From the NCBI GenBank assembly GCA_016869175.1, contig VGEV01000017.1, positions 1 to 39,147 on the forward strand: a stretch of 39,147 bases of DNA. Direction: 5' to 3'. The notes under the pieces were generated by a model. The model did no database searches. It had not been told where the DNA came from and saw only the letters and a program-made list of their open reading frames with translations. This document shows positions 7,635 to 15,245 of the stretch, in pieces. A program made the translations under genes and the position numbers. The first letter of the stretch is position 1, and the number at the start of each line of letters is the position of its first letter. This DNA is from Alphaproteobacteria bacterium (GTDB taxonomy: Bacteria; Pseudomonadota; Alphaproteobacteria; GCA-2731375).

Positions 7635-8687
7635 TCAGGGGATGATGCGGTCGCGGCGCAATTCGCCCAAGAGGCGCAGGTACATTTCCTCGCTGTCGAC
7701 GACGCCGGTCCAGCCGGCCTGCCTGAGCTTGGTCATGCTCGACATGATGTCGTAATCGGTACTGTAGAGCCAATCGCCGAAGGCGCCGTTGGCCAGTTCC
7801 GAGAGCCGATAGGGCTTCAGGCCGTGCTGCGCCACCATCCGATCCCAGAGCGCGGCCCGTTCGCGCATGAAGGCGGTCAAGTTGACCGGCTGCGGCGGCC
7901 CGTCGGGCACGCCGAAAAAGCGGGCGAAGCCCGGCCAAAGGTTGCGCCAGCGGACGAAATCGCCGTTGGTGAAGTTGAACGCCTGGTTGGCGCAAGCCGG
8001 GGCCTCGGCCGTCCACAGCATGCCCGCCGCCAGATGCCGGGCCTCGGTCAGCTGATAGATGGCGTGGAAGGCCCCGGGCTTGCCGGGAAAGCGCAATGGC
8101 ACCCCCAGTTCCGCCGAGATCGCGCCATAAGCCGCCAAGATGGTGAGCTGACTGATCGGGCTGCCGACCGCGAAGCCGCAGATGCCGTGCGGCCTGAGCG
8201 CCGACCAGGTCCAGCGCTTGCCGCGCTGGAAGGCTTCCAGCCAGTCCTGCTGGTCGTAGTACCAGATGGGCGAGACGATGCGTGGGTCGTCCTCGACCGC
8301 GGGCGTCTTGTAGGGGCCGAGATGGCAGCCATACCACTTGCTGCCATGCACGAGTTGCACATGTCTCAGGTTGGGCGCCACCGGCTCCAGCACCTCCATC
8401 AGGTTGACCAGTAGCGGCAGGTTGGCGGCCACATCCTCGGCTTGGCTGAGCGTGGCCTGATAGGCGGTGTGGAACACATGCGTGACGGCGGCGAGTTCGC
8501 CTGCCTGGGCCGTGAGCGTCTCGCGCTTGCCCAGGTCGATCCGCAGGAATCGAGCGCGGGTCGGAAAGTCGGGCGTCCGGCGCGACAGGCCGATCACCTG
8601 CCAGTCGGTGCGACCTTCGAGATGAGTGAGCAGCGCCCGGCCAACCACCCCCAGCGCGCCGGCGACCAGGGCAACTTTCTGGGCCAT
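7635..8687 (-). CDS. Second PRISE-like SDR enone reductase
   Basis: A 350-aa paralogue of the 4565-5644 reductase, sharing the N-terminal KVALVAGALGVVG nucleotide site, the lysine in HGSKWYG (K117), the tyrosine in IWYYDQQD (about Y143), LRPHGICGF, and the late NQAFNFTNGDF motif. NADPH-dependent reduction of an activated double bond is the expected reaction. The track start at 8735 was replaced by the ATG at 8687, which has AAGGA nine bases upstream and gives a standard N-terminus. It sits seventeen bases after the amidase and five bases before the TSUP permease. The two PRISE copies are clearly divergent, which suggests different substrates or successive steps. Confidence 0.85.
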   Translation of the reverse strand: MAQKVALVAGALGVVGRALLTHLEGRTDWQVIGLSRRTPDFPTRARFLRIDLGKRETLTAQAGELAAVTHVFHTAYQATLSQAEDVAANLPLLVNLMEVLEPVAPNLRHVQLVHGSKWYGCHLGPYKTPAVEDDPRIVSPIWYYDQQDWLEAFQRGKRWTWSALRPHGICGFAVGSPISQLTILAAYGAISAELGVPLRFPGKPGAFHAIYQLTEARHLAAGMLWTAEAPACANQAFNFTNGDFVRWRNLWPGFARFFGVPDGPPQPVNLTAFMRERAALWDRMVAQHGLKPYRLSELANGAFGDWLYSTDYDIMSSMTKLRQAGWTGVVDSEEMYLRLLGELRRDRIIP

Positions 8688-8704
8688 GACGGGGCGTCCT
8701 TGGT

Positions 8705-10060
8705 TCAGGTGGCGAGCAGCGGGGTGCGGCGGCAATGCCAGTCGGTCGCCGCTTGGTAGGCGGCGCCGATGCGCAGCAGCAGGCCCTCCCGCCAGCGGGC
8801 GGCATGCAGTTGCAGGCCGATGGGCAAGCCGTCGGCCGTGAAGCCGCAGGGTATCGCCAGCCCCGGCACCGCCGCCCAGGAAAAGGGAAACGTGAAGCGC
8901 GTCAACTGGTGCGTCGTCGCCAGCATGTTGGTGGCATCGGCGATGGGCGGCGCGGGCACCGGCGTGGTCGGCGTCAGGATCGCATCGACCTCGCTGAACG
9001 CACGGTCCATCGTGCGCAACCAGCGCTCGCGCCAGCGCATAGCGGCGGCGTAGTCCGCGCCGCTCACGTTCTTGCCCAGCAGCAAGCGGCTCAGCACGTC
9101 CTCGCCGAACATTGCCGGCTGGCGCTCGGCCCGCTCGCGGTGGAAGGCATAGAGGTCGGCCCAGACGATGGGCATCATGCGGCCGTGCGCCTCCTCGGCG
9201 CCGTCGATGTGGATGTCGCGGATCTCGGCGCCCAGGCCGGCCAGCACGTCGGCCGCCGCCCTGACCGCCTGGCCGAAGCCGGGCGCCAGGTCCTGGAGGA
9301 AGAAATTGCGTGGCAGGCCGATCCGCAAGCCGGCGATGCCGTCGTCCAGGCGCGCCAGGAACTCCTCCCAGGGGTGGGGCACCGAACTGGTATCCTCGTC
9401 GTCATAGAACGCCATCACCGCGAACATGCGGGCAAGGTCGGCCACTGTGCGGGCCATCGGCCCGACGGTGTCGATCAGCGGGCAGAGTTGCAGCTTGCTG
9501 CCGCTCATCGGAATGGCGCCAACCGTCGGCCGCAATGCCGAGACGCCATTCACCGCCGCGGGCGTGCGCACCGAGCCGCCGGTGTCGGAGCCGACCGCGC
9601 CAACGCACATCTCGGCCGCCAGGGCCACCGCCGCGCCGCCGCTCGAGCCGCTGGGGATGCGCTCCGGGTCCCAGGCGTTGCGCACGCGGCCGAAATGCGG
9701 GTTCTGCGAGGTCGAGCCGTAGCAGAATTCGTGCAGGTTGGTCTTGCCGACGATCACTGCTCCCGCCTGGCGCAGCCGTTCAACGACCGGCGCATCCGCG
9801 TTGGGCACGTAGTCGCGAAAAAACAACGAGCCGTTGGTGCAGCGCACGCCGGCAACGTCGATGCAGTCCTTGACCGATATCGGCAGGCCGGCCAGCAGCC
9901 CGGAGCAGGCGCCGCGGTCCTGCTGGGCGTCGATCCGCTCGGCTTCCGCCAGGGCCTGCTCGGCCATGACGGTGATGAAGGCGTTCAGTCTCGGATTCAG
10001 CCGGGCGATGTTGTCGAGGCAGCGGCGCGTCGCCGCCACAGCGGATGGGGTTGTCGGCAT
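8705..10060 (-). CDS. Amidase-signature family hydrolase
   Basis: A 451-aa amidase with the family's Ser-cisSer-Lys site: lysine 64 in LPISVKD, the PSGSSGG loop (around residues 136-142) and the nucleophile serine 163 in SDTGGSVR. Enzymes of this group hydrolyse amides, aryl-acylamides or carbamoyl groups to acid and ammonia. It heads a four-gene minus-strand operon with a PRISE reductase, permease and hydroxy-acid oxidase. The ATG at 10060 is preferred over the track start at 10114 because of AGGA closely upstream. A link to the hydantoinase cluster (hydrolysis of an opened ring product) is plausible but unproven. GatA is unlikely, since gatC and gatB are absent. Confidence 0.9.
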   Translation of the reverse strand: MPTTPSAVAATRRCLDNIARLNPRLNAFITVMAEQALAEAERIDAQQDRGACSGLLAGLPISVKDCIDVAGVRCTNGSLFFRDYVPNADAPVVERLRQAGAVIVGKTNLHEFCYGSTSQNPHFGRVRNAWDPERIPSGSSGGAAVALAAEMCVGAVGSDTGGSVRTPAAVNGVSALRPTVGAIPMSGSKLQLCPLIDTVGPMARTVADLARMFAVMAFYDDEDTSSVPHPWEEFLARLDDGIAGLRIGLPRNFFLQDLAPGFGQAVRAAADVLAGLGAEIRDIHIDGAEEAHGRMMPIVWADLYAFHRERAERQPAMFGEDVLSRLLLGKNVSGADYAAAMRWRERWLRTMDRAFSEVDAILTPTTPVPAPPIADATNMLATTHQLTRFTFPFSWAAVPGLAIPCGFTADGLPIGLQLHAARWREGLLLRIGAAYQAATDWHCRRTPLLAT

Positions 10061-10179
10061 GGCTTCCTGCGGATCTGCTGGGACCAGCGTTTCATGCTCG
10101 CGCCGGGCATGCAACCAGTGCCAAGCTGATGGTCTGCCGGCGGTCCGGCAGCAAGGCGATTTGGGCGACGGGGAATGCG
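10061..10179. promoter_or_regulatory. Divergent promoter gap, amidase operon/MBL hydrolase
   Basis: This 119-base gap separates two genes read outward and must hold both start regions unless they are read from elsewhere. I see a GGGGA ribosome site before the MBL start and AGGA before the amidase start. No convincing -35/-10 pair and no strong palindrome was found by eye. Confidence 0.4.
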
Positions 10180-11049
10180 ATGCGGCGGGTGGGCGAGTTC
10201 GAAGTGCGGCGGGTCGTGGAATCCGAGGGGCCGTTGCTGAAGCCGGAAGTATTCTTCCCGCAATCGACGCCGGATATCTTCGCCCAACATGCGCACTGGC
10301 TCAAGCCCCGGCATCTCGAGCCGGCCAGCGGCCTCTTGGTCTTGTGCATCCAGAGCTACCTCGTGCGCACCGGCCGCCATACCATCCTGGTCGATGCCTG
10401 CGTCGGCAACGACAAGGACCGAGCCGTGCACCGGCCAGCCTGGCACAGGCAGAACTGGCCCTATCTGGAAGACATGTGCAAGGCGGGTGTCAGGCCGGAA
10501 GAGATCGACTTCGTGCTCTGTACGCATCTGCATATCGACCATGTCGGCTGGAACACCCGCCTGCGGAACGGCCGCTGGGTGCCGACCTTTCCCAACGCGA
10601 AGTACATCTTCGCCCGCCAGGAATACGCCTTCTGGGAGGAGCGCCATCGCCAGGACGGCGGTGCGGGCCAAGGAATGGCTTTCGCCGACAGCGTGCTGCC
10701 GGTCATGGAAGCCAGGCAGGCGGTGCTGGTGGACACCGATCACGAGATCGCCGCCGGCGTCTGGTTCGAGCCGGCGCCCGGCCACACCGCCGGCAACGTG
10801 GTGGTCAACCTGCGGTCCGGGAGCGATCACGCGGTGCTGACCGGGGACGTGATCCATCATCCGATCCAACTCGTGCGGCCCGACTGGTCGAGCAGGGCCT
10901 GCGAGGATCCGGTGCAGTCGCATCGCACCCGGCGCGCCTTGTTGGAACGCTATGCCGACAGCGCAACGCTGTTCGCGCCGGCGCACTTCGCCTCGCCCAG
11001 CATCGGCCACGTGGTGCGCGCGGGCGAGCATTTCGCCTATCGCGACTAG
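10180..11049 (+). CDS. MBL-fold metallo-hydrolase
   Basis: This 289-aa protein has the metallo-beta-lactamase fold signature HLHIDH at H116-H121, which binds two metal ions, followed by GHTAGN and a late TGDVIHHP aspartate motif. It is closest in appearance to quorum-quenching lactonase-like or AttM-type hydrolases, which open lactones or thioesters, but the family is too broad to name a substrate. The track ORF starts at 10045; the ATG at 10180 (MRRVGEFEVRR) has GGGGA upstream and the usual family opening. There is no signal peptide, so it is cytoplasmic. Its TAG stop is supplied by the left end of the palindromic repeat at 11046-11108. Confidence 0.88.
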   Translation: MRRVGEFEVRRVVESEGPLLKPEVFFPQSTPDIFAQHAHWLKPRHLEPASGLLVLCIQSYLVRTGRHTILVDACVGNDKDRAVHRPAWHRQNWPYLEDMCKAGVRPEEIDFVLCTHLHIDHVGWNTRLRNGRWVPTFPNAKYIFARQEYAFWEERHRQDGGAGQGMAFADSVLPVMEARQAVLVDTDHEIAAGVWFEPAPGHTAGNVVVNLRSGSDHAVLTGDVIHHPIQLVRPDWSSRACEDPVQSHRTRRALLERYADSATLFAPAHFASPSIGHVVRAGEHFAYRD

Positions 11050-11108
11050 GGCAATTTCCGTTCAAATCGAACCGGCATGTTCGGTTTGGACGAACGCCAT
11101 CGCCCTAG
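11046..11108. repeat. Palindromic intergenic repeat, copy A
   Basis: This imperfect palindrome of about 63 bases begins and ends with CTAG; its outer arms start CTAGGGCAAT and, on the other strand, CTAGGGCGAT. An inner hairpin has arms AATCGAAC and GTTCGGTT. The first 42 bases match copy B (15184-15245, opposite orientation) at 37 positions. It lies between converging genes and contains the MBL stop codon, so it may act as a two-way transcription end. There is no clear U tract. Confidence 0.75.
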
Positions 11109-11950
11109 AGAGCGCCCGCGCCGCCGCTCGGGGCGTCAGGCCGCCAATCCGCGCGATGCGTTCGACGGTCCGCAGCCAGCCGTCGAGCTCGCGCTCCCAC
11201 GGCTCCAGCATGACGTGATCGAGGCCCCGGCGGCGTAGTCGGCAAGGCGCGTCGCCAGGCTGGCGTCGTCGCGGCCGTCCCAGCCGACGCGCATCGAGGT
11301 GACGAGATCCGGCCGGGCAGCCTTCAGGCGACGCACGATGGGGGCGCGGCCGCGGGCTCGAGCTGCGTGCCGTGCCAGCCGTCGCCCAGCGCGATGGCGC
11401 GCGCCAGCGCCGCTTCGGAGGTGCCGCCGATCCACACCGGGATCGCCGGCTGGGGCTTCGGCTGCATGCGCATGTTGGTAATTTCCGCCTCGATCCACGT
11501 CGTCTCGAAGCTGACCGGGTCGTCGTGCCACAGCGCGCGGATCAGGCGCAGACCCTCGTCCATGCGCCGGTCGCGTTCGGCGAAGGGCACACCCAGGGCG
11601 GCATATTCCTCCTTCAGCCAGCCGACCCCGGCACCGAGGATCAGCCGGCCGCCGGACAGCACCTGCAGCGTCGCCAGTTCCTTGGCCAGGGGTACCGGGT
11701 GGCGCATCGGCAAGACCAGCACGCTGGTGCCCAGCCGCACCCGCGCGGTGCAGGCCGCCGCCCAGGCAAGCGTCAGCAACGGATCGAGGAACAATGGCGA
11801 AGGCGGATAGGGCGCACCCACGGGGACGATGATGTGCTCGCTGGCCCAAACGTCGGCGAAGCCCAGCGCCTCCGCCTGCTCGGCCGCGCGGCGGATCGCC
11901 AACGGCCCCGCCTTGCGCCCGACATGCGGCAGGTGAATCCCCAGTTGCAT
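11062..11950 (-). pseudogene. Luciferase-like (LLM) F420/FMN oxidoreductase, two frameshifts
   Basis: The reading frame starts as a normal luciferase-like monooxygenase (MQLGIHLPHVGRKAGPL, then LGTSVLVLPMRHPVPLAKEL and GAGVGWLKEEY). It breaks near 11345 at a run of five C, continues in another frame (APIVRRLKAARPDLV), and breaks again near 11236 at a run of four G, then reads GLDHVMLEPWERELDGWLRTVER to a stop at 11062. Each break is explained by one missing base, giving about 296 aa if repaired. Both sites are homopolymers, so sequencing error is as likely as true decay. The last codons run into repeat copy A, so the original stop is uncertain. It follows dctM by 39 bases, suggesting co-transcription with the TRAP genes. 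Confidence 0.85.
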
Positions 11951-11989
11951 GACTTCCCCCTTGGCCCTTGTCGCCTAGGTATCACAGGC

Positions 11990-13288
11990 CTAGTAGCCGA
12001 CGGCCTTGGGCAGCCAAGTGGCGATGTCGGGAAAGGCCATGACGGTGGCGAGGCCCAGCAGCAGGACCAAGACGAACGGCAGAGAGCCGGCGGCGATGTC
12101 CCTGCTGGAAATGTGCTTTGGCACCACCCCTTTCAGCACGAACAGGTTGAGGCCGACCGGCGGGGTGATCATGCCGACTTCGACCGCGATGGTCACCAGC
12201 GCGCCCAGCCAGACCGCGTCGAAACCTAGCCGTTTCAGGCCCGGAAAGGCGATCGGCAGGGTGATGACCAGCATCGAGGCCGGGTCCATGACGCAGCCCA
12301 GGATCAGCAGCACGACGACATAGCCGATCAGCACCCAGATGGGCGCGACCTGGGCCGCCGTCAGCGCCTCGACAATGCCATACGCCACGCCGCAGGCCGC
12401 CACGACGAAGCCGAAGAACGAGCCGCAGATGATCAGCAGCAGGATCATCGCGGTCGTCTGCGCGGTGCGGATCAGCACGGTGTCGAGGCCGGCGAAGCCC
12501 ATGCCCTTGCGGGCGAAGGTCAGCACCAGCGCCACCCCGGCGCCGATCGCCGCCGCCTCGGTCGGCGCGGCGATGCCGGTATAGATGGCGCCCATCACCG
12601 CGGCGAACAGCACCATGATCGGCCAGATGCCGCGCAACGAGGCCAGCCGTGCGGGCCAGGTGACGGCCATGGACCGGCCCGTGCGATCGCCCCGCGAACG
12701 CCAGATGACATAGGCCGACAGCAGGCCGGAAAACATCAGGCCCGGCACGACGCCAGCGGTGAACAGGGCGCCGATCGCGGTCTCGGTGATGATGCCGTAG
12801 ATGATCATGACGACGCTGGGCGGGATCAGGATGCCGAGCGTGCCGCCGGCGGCGACGATGCCCACGGCCAGGCGTTTGTCGTAACCGTGGCGCAGCATCT
12901 CCGGCACCGCGGTATAGCCGATGGCGGCGGCCGTGGCGGGGCTGGAACCGGAGATGGAGGCGAACAGCGTGGCCGAGGCGACAGTGCTGACACCGAGCGA
13001 GCCCGGCAGCCAGTTCAGCCATTTCTTGGCGCCGTCGAAGGACCGCGTGGCCACATCGGACCGCGACACCGTCCCCGCCATCAGCACGAACAGCGGGGCC
13101 ACGATGAAAAGATGCGTGCTGGCCACATCGAAGCTGATGCGCGCAAGCTGCATCAGCATCGCCGGGCTGAGAAACAAGTAGACCCCCGCCATGCCCGCCA
13201 GGCCGAGACTGAACGCCACCGGCACGCCGGCGAACAACAGCAGCAACAGGATGGCGAACAGCGCCAATCCCATCTGATCCCATTCCAT
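11990..13288 (-). CDS. dctM: TRAP transporter large permease (DctM type)
   Basis: A 432-aa inner-membrane protein with many hydrophobic helices and DctM family motifs: GVPVAFSLGL near the start, SGSSPATAAAIG in the middle, GTLGILIPPSVVMIIYG, and MITPPVGLNLFVLKG near the end. It forms the ion-coupled channel of a tripartite periplasmic carboxylate transporter with DctQ and uses DctP for capture. GAGGT precedes the ATG at 13288. It lies 50 bases after dctP on the same strand, but dctQ is divergent. Substrates of TRAP systems are usually organic anions; this one cannot be specified. Confidence 0.95.
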   Translation of the reverse strand: MEWDQMGLALFAILLLLLFAGVPVAFSLGLAGMAGVYLFLSPAMLMQLARISFDVASTHLFIVAPLFVLMAGTVSRSDVATRSFDGAKKWLNWLPGSLGVSTVASATLFASISGSSPATAAAIGYTAVPEMLRHGYDKRLAVGIVAAGGTLGILIPPSVVMIIYGIITETAIGALFTAGVVPGLMFSGLLSAYVIWRSRGDRTGRSMAVTWPARLASLRGIWPIMVLFAAVMGAIYTGIAAPTEAAAIGAGVALVLTFARKGMGFAGLDTVLIRTAQTTAMILLLIICGSFFGFVVAACGVAYGIVEALTAAQVAPIWVLIGYVVVLLILGCVMDPASMLVITLPIAFPGLKRLGFDAVWLGALVTIAVEVGMITPPVGLNLFVLKGVVPKHISSRDIAAGSLPFVLVLLLGLATVMAFPDIATWLPKAVGY

Positions 13289-13338
13289 GCGACCTCGCCC
13301 GCCTGGCGGCTACCGGCGGTTGGCGATCAGCGCCCGGT

Positions 13339-14412
13339 TCAGCCCGGGCAGGCCGCAATCGGCCCGATCGCCGGCTTGGCCTTAACGTTTGGACGGTAGC
13401 GGTCTACGATGGCGAGGATCTTCGCGCCGTCGGGCGTGACGGATCCTCGGACCGAATCCAGCACCTTGTCGGCACCGGCGACCAGGCGAGCGAACTCCCG
13501 GTCCGAGGGCGTGCAGAACTGCACGCCGGCGGTTGCCAGGCGCTTGATCACATCGTCGAGGCGATTGTTGGTTTCCTGCGAGGCCCAGGCGACGATTTCG
13601 TCGCCGGCGTCGTTCATCGCCTTCTTCTCCGCGTCCGACAGCTTCGCCCAGGTCTGGCTGGCAACGTTGATGGTGCCGAACGCAATCGAATGATCGACCC
13701 GCGTCACGCGCGGAGCCACCTGGAACAGCTTTAGCGATTCCAAGCCGTTATAGACCATCAGCGTGCAGTTGGCGGTGCCGCGTTCGAGCGCGCTGTAGAG
13801 CTCGCCGGGAGGAATCACCACCGGGCTGCCGCCCCAGTTCTTGATGGTCTCAGCCTGCCAGCGCCCAGCGGTGCGCACGATGACGCCGCGCCAGGCATTG
13901 GGGCCGCTGAGGAACCGGTCGCGGCACGTCACAGGGTCCGGCAGGATGATCGGCGCGGCCGCCACCACCTGGCTGCCGAAGCGGGCGTAGATCGCCTGCA
14001 CCGGCGCCTTCACCTCCTGGTGGAAACTGGCCAGATCCTTGGCATCCAACGGGAAGCTGAAGGGAATGTCGAAGGCCGCGAGATCGACGATATCGCCCGA
14101 GACATAGGGGGTGAACTGCAGCGCCACGTCGACCGCACCGTCGCGCAGCGCGTCCAACGTCTTGTTGCCCACCAGACTGCCGGCCCAGTGATAACGGAAG
14201 GTCAGCTTGCCGCCGGCGCGCTCGGTGACCAGGCCGGCCCAGCGCTTGATCACCTCGGAGGAGAAGTCGGTCTCGGGAAATACCGTCGTCACCTGCAAGG
14301 TACGCGCCGTTTGCGCGGCCGCACCGCCGACGAACAGCGTCAAGCCCGCTCCCAGCAAGACGCCAGCGATCCATCCAGCGCCGCCAAGGCGCGCCTTCGA
14401 TTCCGTGGTCAT
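13339..14412 (-). CDS. dctP: TRAP transporter substrate-binding protein (DctP type)
   Basis: A 357-aa periplasmic protein. The N-terminus has a Sec signal peptide (hydrophobic GWIAGVLLGAGLTLFVGGAAA, cleavage near AAAQ|TA). The mature part shows DctP features: an early TVFPETDFSSEVIKRW region, GALVDVALQF-like text (GAVDVALQFTPY), and the segment WRGVIVRTAG containing the arginine that usually pairs with a substrate carboxylate. The ATG at 14412 replaces the longer track start at 14634, which would bury the signal peptide. Two cysteines (PVTCRDRF and TANCTLM) could form a disulphide. It heads the dctP-dctM unit, with dctQ divergent across a 205-base gap. Confidence 0.93.
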   Translation of the reverse strand: MTTESKARLGGAGWIAGVLLGAGLTLFVGGAAAQTARTLQVTTVFPETDFSSEVIKRWAGLVTERAGGKLTFRYHWAGSLVGNKTLDALRDGAVDVALQFTPYVSGDIVDLAAFDIPFSFPLDAKDLASFHQEVKAPVQAIYARFGSQVVAAAPIILPDPVTCRDRFLSGPNAWRGVIVRTAGRWQAETIKNWGGSPVVIPPGELYSALERGTANCTLMVYNGLESLKLFQVAPRVTRVDHSIAFGTINVASQTWAKLSDAEKKAMNDAGDEIVAWASQETNNRLDDVIKRLATAGVQFCTPSDREFARLVAGADKVLDSVRGSVTPDGAKILAIVDRYRPNVKAKPAIGPIAACPG

Positions 14413-14617
14413 GGCGGGTCCCCCGTTCGGCCGGCATGCGACGTGCCATCGGTTGGCGGCGCGCGGGCGCGGCTCGTGGCCATCATCTTGCGAGCCAACC
14501 TGTTCATCAATTTCATGACACCTGTGCGAGCCGCAACAGGAGCGCATACCACCTCGGCCCGACTTTGCTCTGCCCACCGTTGCACGGCATCGTGCAGCAG
14601 GGGCGAGTGGGGGCGGC
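14413..14617. promoter_or_regulatory. Divergent gap dctP/dctQ with small hairpin
   Basis: The 205 bases separate the two halves of the TRAP system and should hold both promoters. A perfect small inverted repeat, TGCACG-GCAT-CGTGCA (14581-14596), lies about 20 bases before the dctQ start. The phrase TGCGAGCC occurs twice in the gap. No clear -35/-10 pair was identified and no regulator gene is adjacent. Confidence 0.4.
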
Positions 14618-15151
14618 ATGCCGGACCAGCACAATCGCGCGGTGGCGGGGCTCTACGGCCTCAATCTCTGGCTCATCCGGCTGGCCGGTTGGTTGATCTT
14701 GGGCATCACCGTGGTCACCGTTTTCGGTGTGTTCATGCGCTACGCGCTGCGGGCGCCGGAGGTCTGGTCCTATCCTCTCTCCGCGTATCTCTTGTGTCTG
14801 GTGGTCTTTCTGTCCGTCGCGCATACCCATCAGGAGGGCGTGCATGTGCGGGTCGACTATTTCCTGGAACTGCTGCCACGCCGCATGGCCTTGGCGTTGC
14901 GGCTGGTCGGCGATGTGCTATCGGCCTGCTTTCTGGTGGTAATGACCTGGCTGCTCTGGAAACTATTCGCCGAGACGGTGCAGCGCGGCCGCATCGACGA
15001 GACGACGCTCGGCTGGCCGCTGGCGGCGATCCAGTGGTGCCTGCCGGCAGGCATCGCTCTGCTGCTGCTGACGCATGTCGTGGTGTCGTGGTCCGAGTTC
15101 GCCCGCGCGCGAAGGCCGCCGGCGCAAGGGCACGGCGAGCAGACATTCTGA
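14618..15151 (+). CDS. dctQ: TRAP transporter small permease (DctQ type)
   Basis: A 177-aa membrane protein with four predicted helices (roughly residues 20-40, 53-72, 88-110 and 133-155), the expected DctQ topology. Family-like text includes FGVFMRYALRAPEVWSYPLS and VAHTHQEGVHVRVDYFLELLP. DctQ holds the large permease in the complex. Normally it sits between dctP and dctM or is fused to dctM; here it is divergently transcribed, so expression of the three parts depends on two promoters. The ATG at 14618 follows GAGTGGGGGCGGC. It ends 33 bases before repeat copy B. Confidence 0.9.
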   Translation: MPDQHNRAVAGLYGLNLWLIRLAGWLILGITVVTVFGVFMRYALRAPEVWSYPLSAYLLCLVVFLSVAHTHQEGVHVRVDYFLELLPRRMALALRLVGDVLSACFLVVMTWLLWKLFAETVQRGRIDETTLGWPLAAIQWCLPAGIALLLLTHVVVSWSEFARARRPPAQGHGEQTF

Positions 15152-15183
15152 CAAGTCAGCGCAACGCGCCGCCTTCATGGTTG

Positions 15184-15245
15184 CCGGGCAATGGCTTCCG
15201 GGGAAACCGAACCTGCCGGTTCGATTGGAACGGCAGTTGGCCTAG
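15184..15245. repeat. Palindromic intergenic repeat, copy B
   Basis: Read on the minus strand from 15245, this copy begins CTAGGCCAACTGCC and holds the hairpin AATCGAACC-GGCA-GGTTCGGTT, with nine pairs including one G-U. The first 42 bases match copy A at 37 positions, and the far end (GCCATTGCCC) corresponds to GCCATCGCCC of copy A. It lies between converging dctQ and the GH127-like gene, and its CTAG supplies the latter's stop codon, exactly as copy A does for the MBL gene. Confidence 0.75.

Noticed and set aside
6871-8805. 644-aa frame as a single fusion protein
   Set aside because: Only the last 252 codons are a TSUP permease; the rest is an off-frame shadow of the PRISE and amidase genes.
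8735-10129. 464-aa plus-strand ORF
   Set aside because: Exactly opposite the amidase with its intact catalytic site; shadow.
11965-11995. GCCTAG repeated around the dctM stop as another palindromic repeat copy
   Set aside because: Only six bases recur and the inner hairpin is absent.
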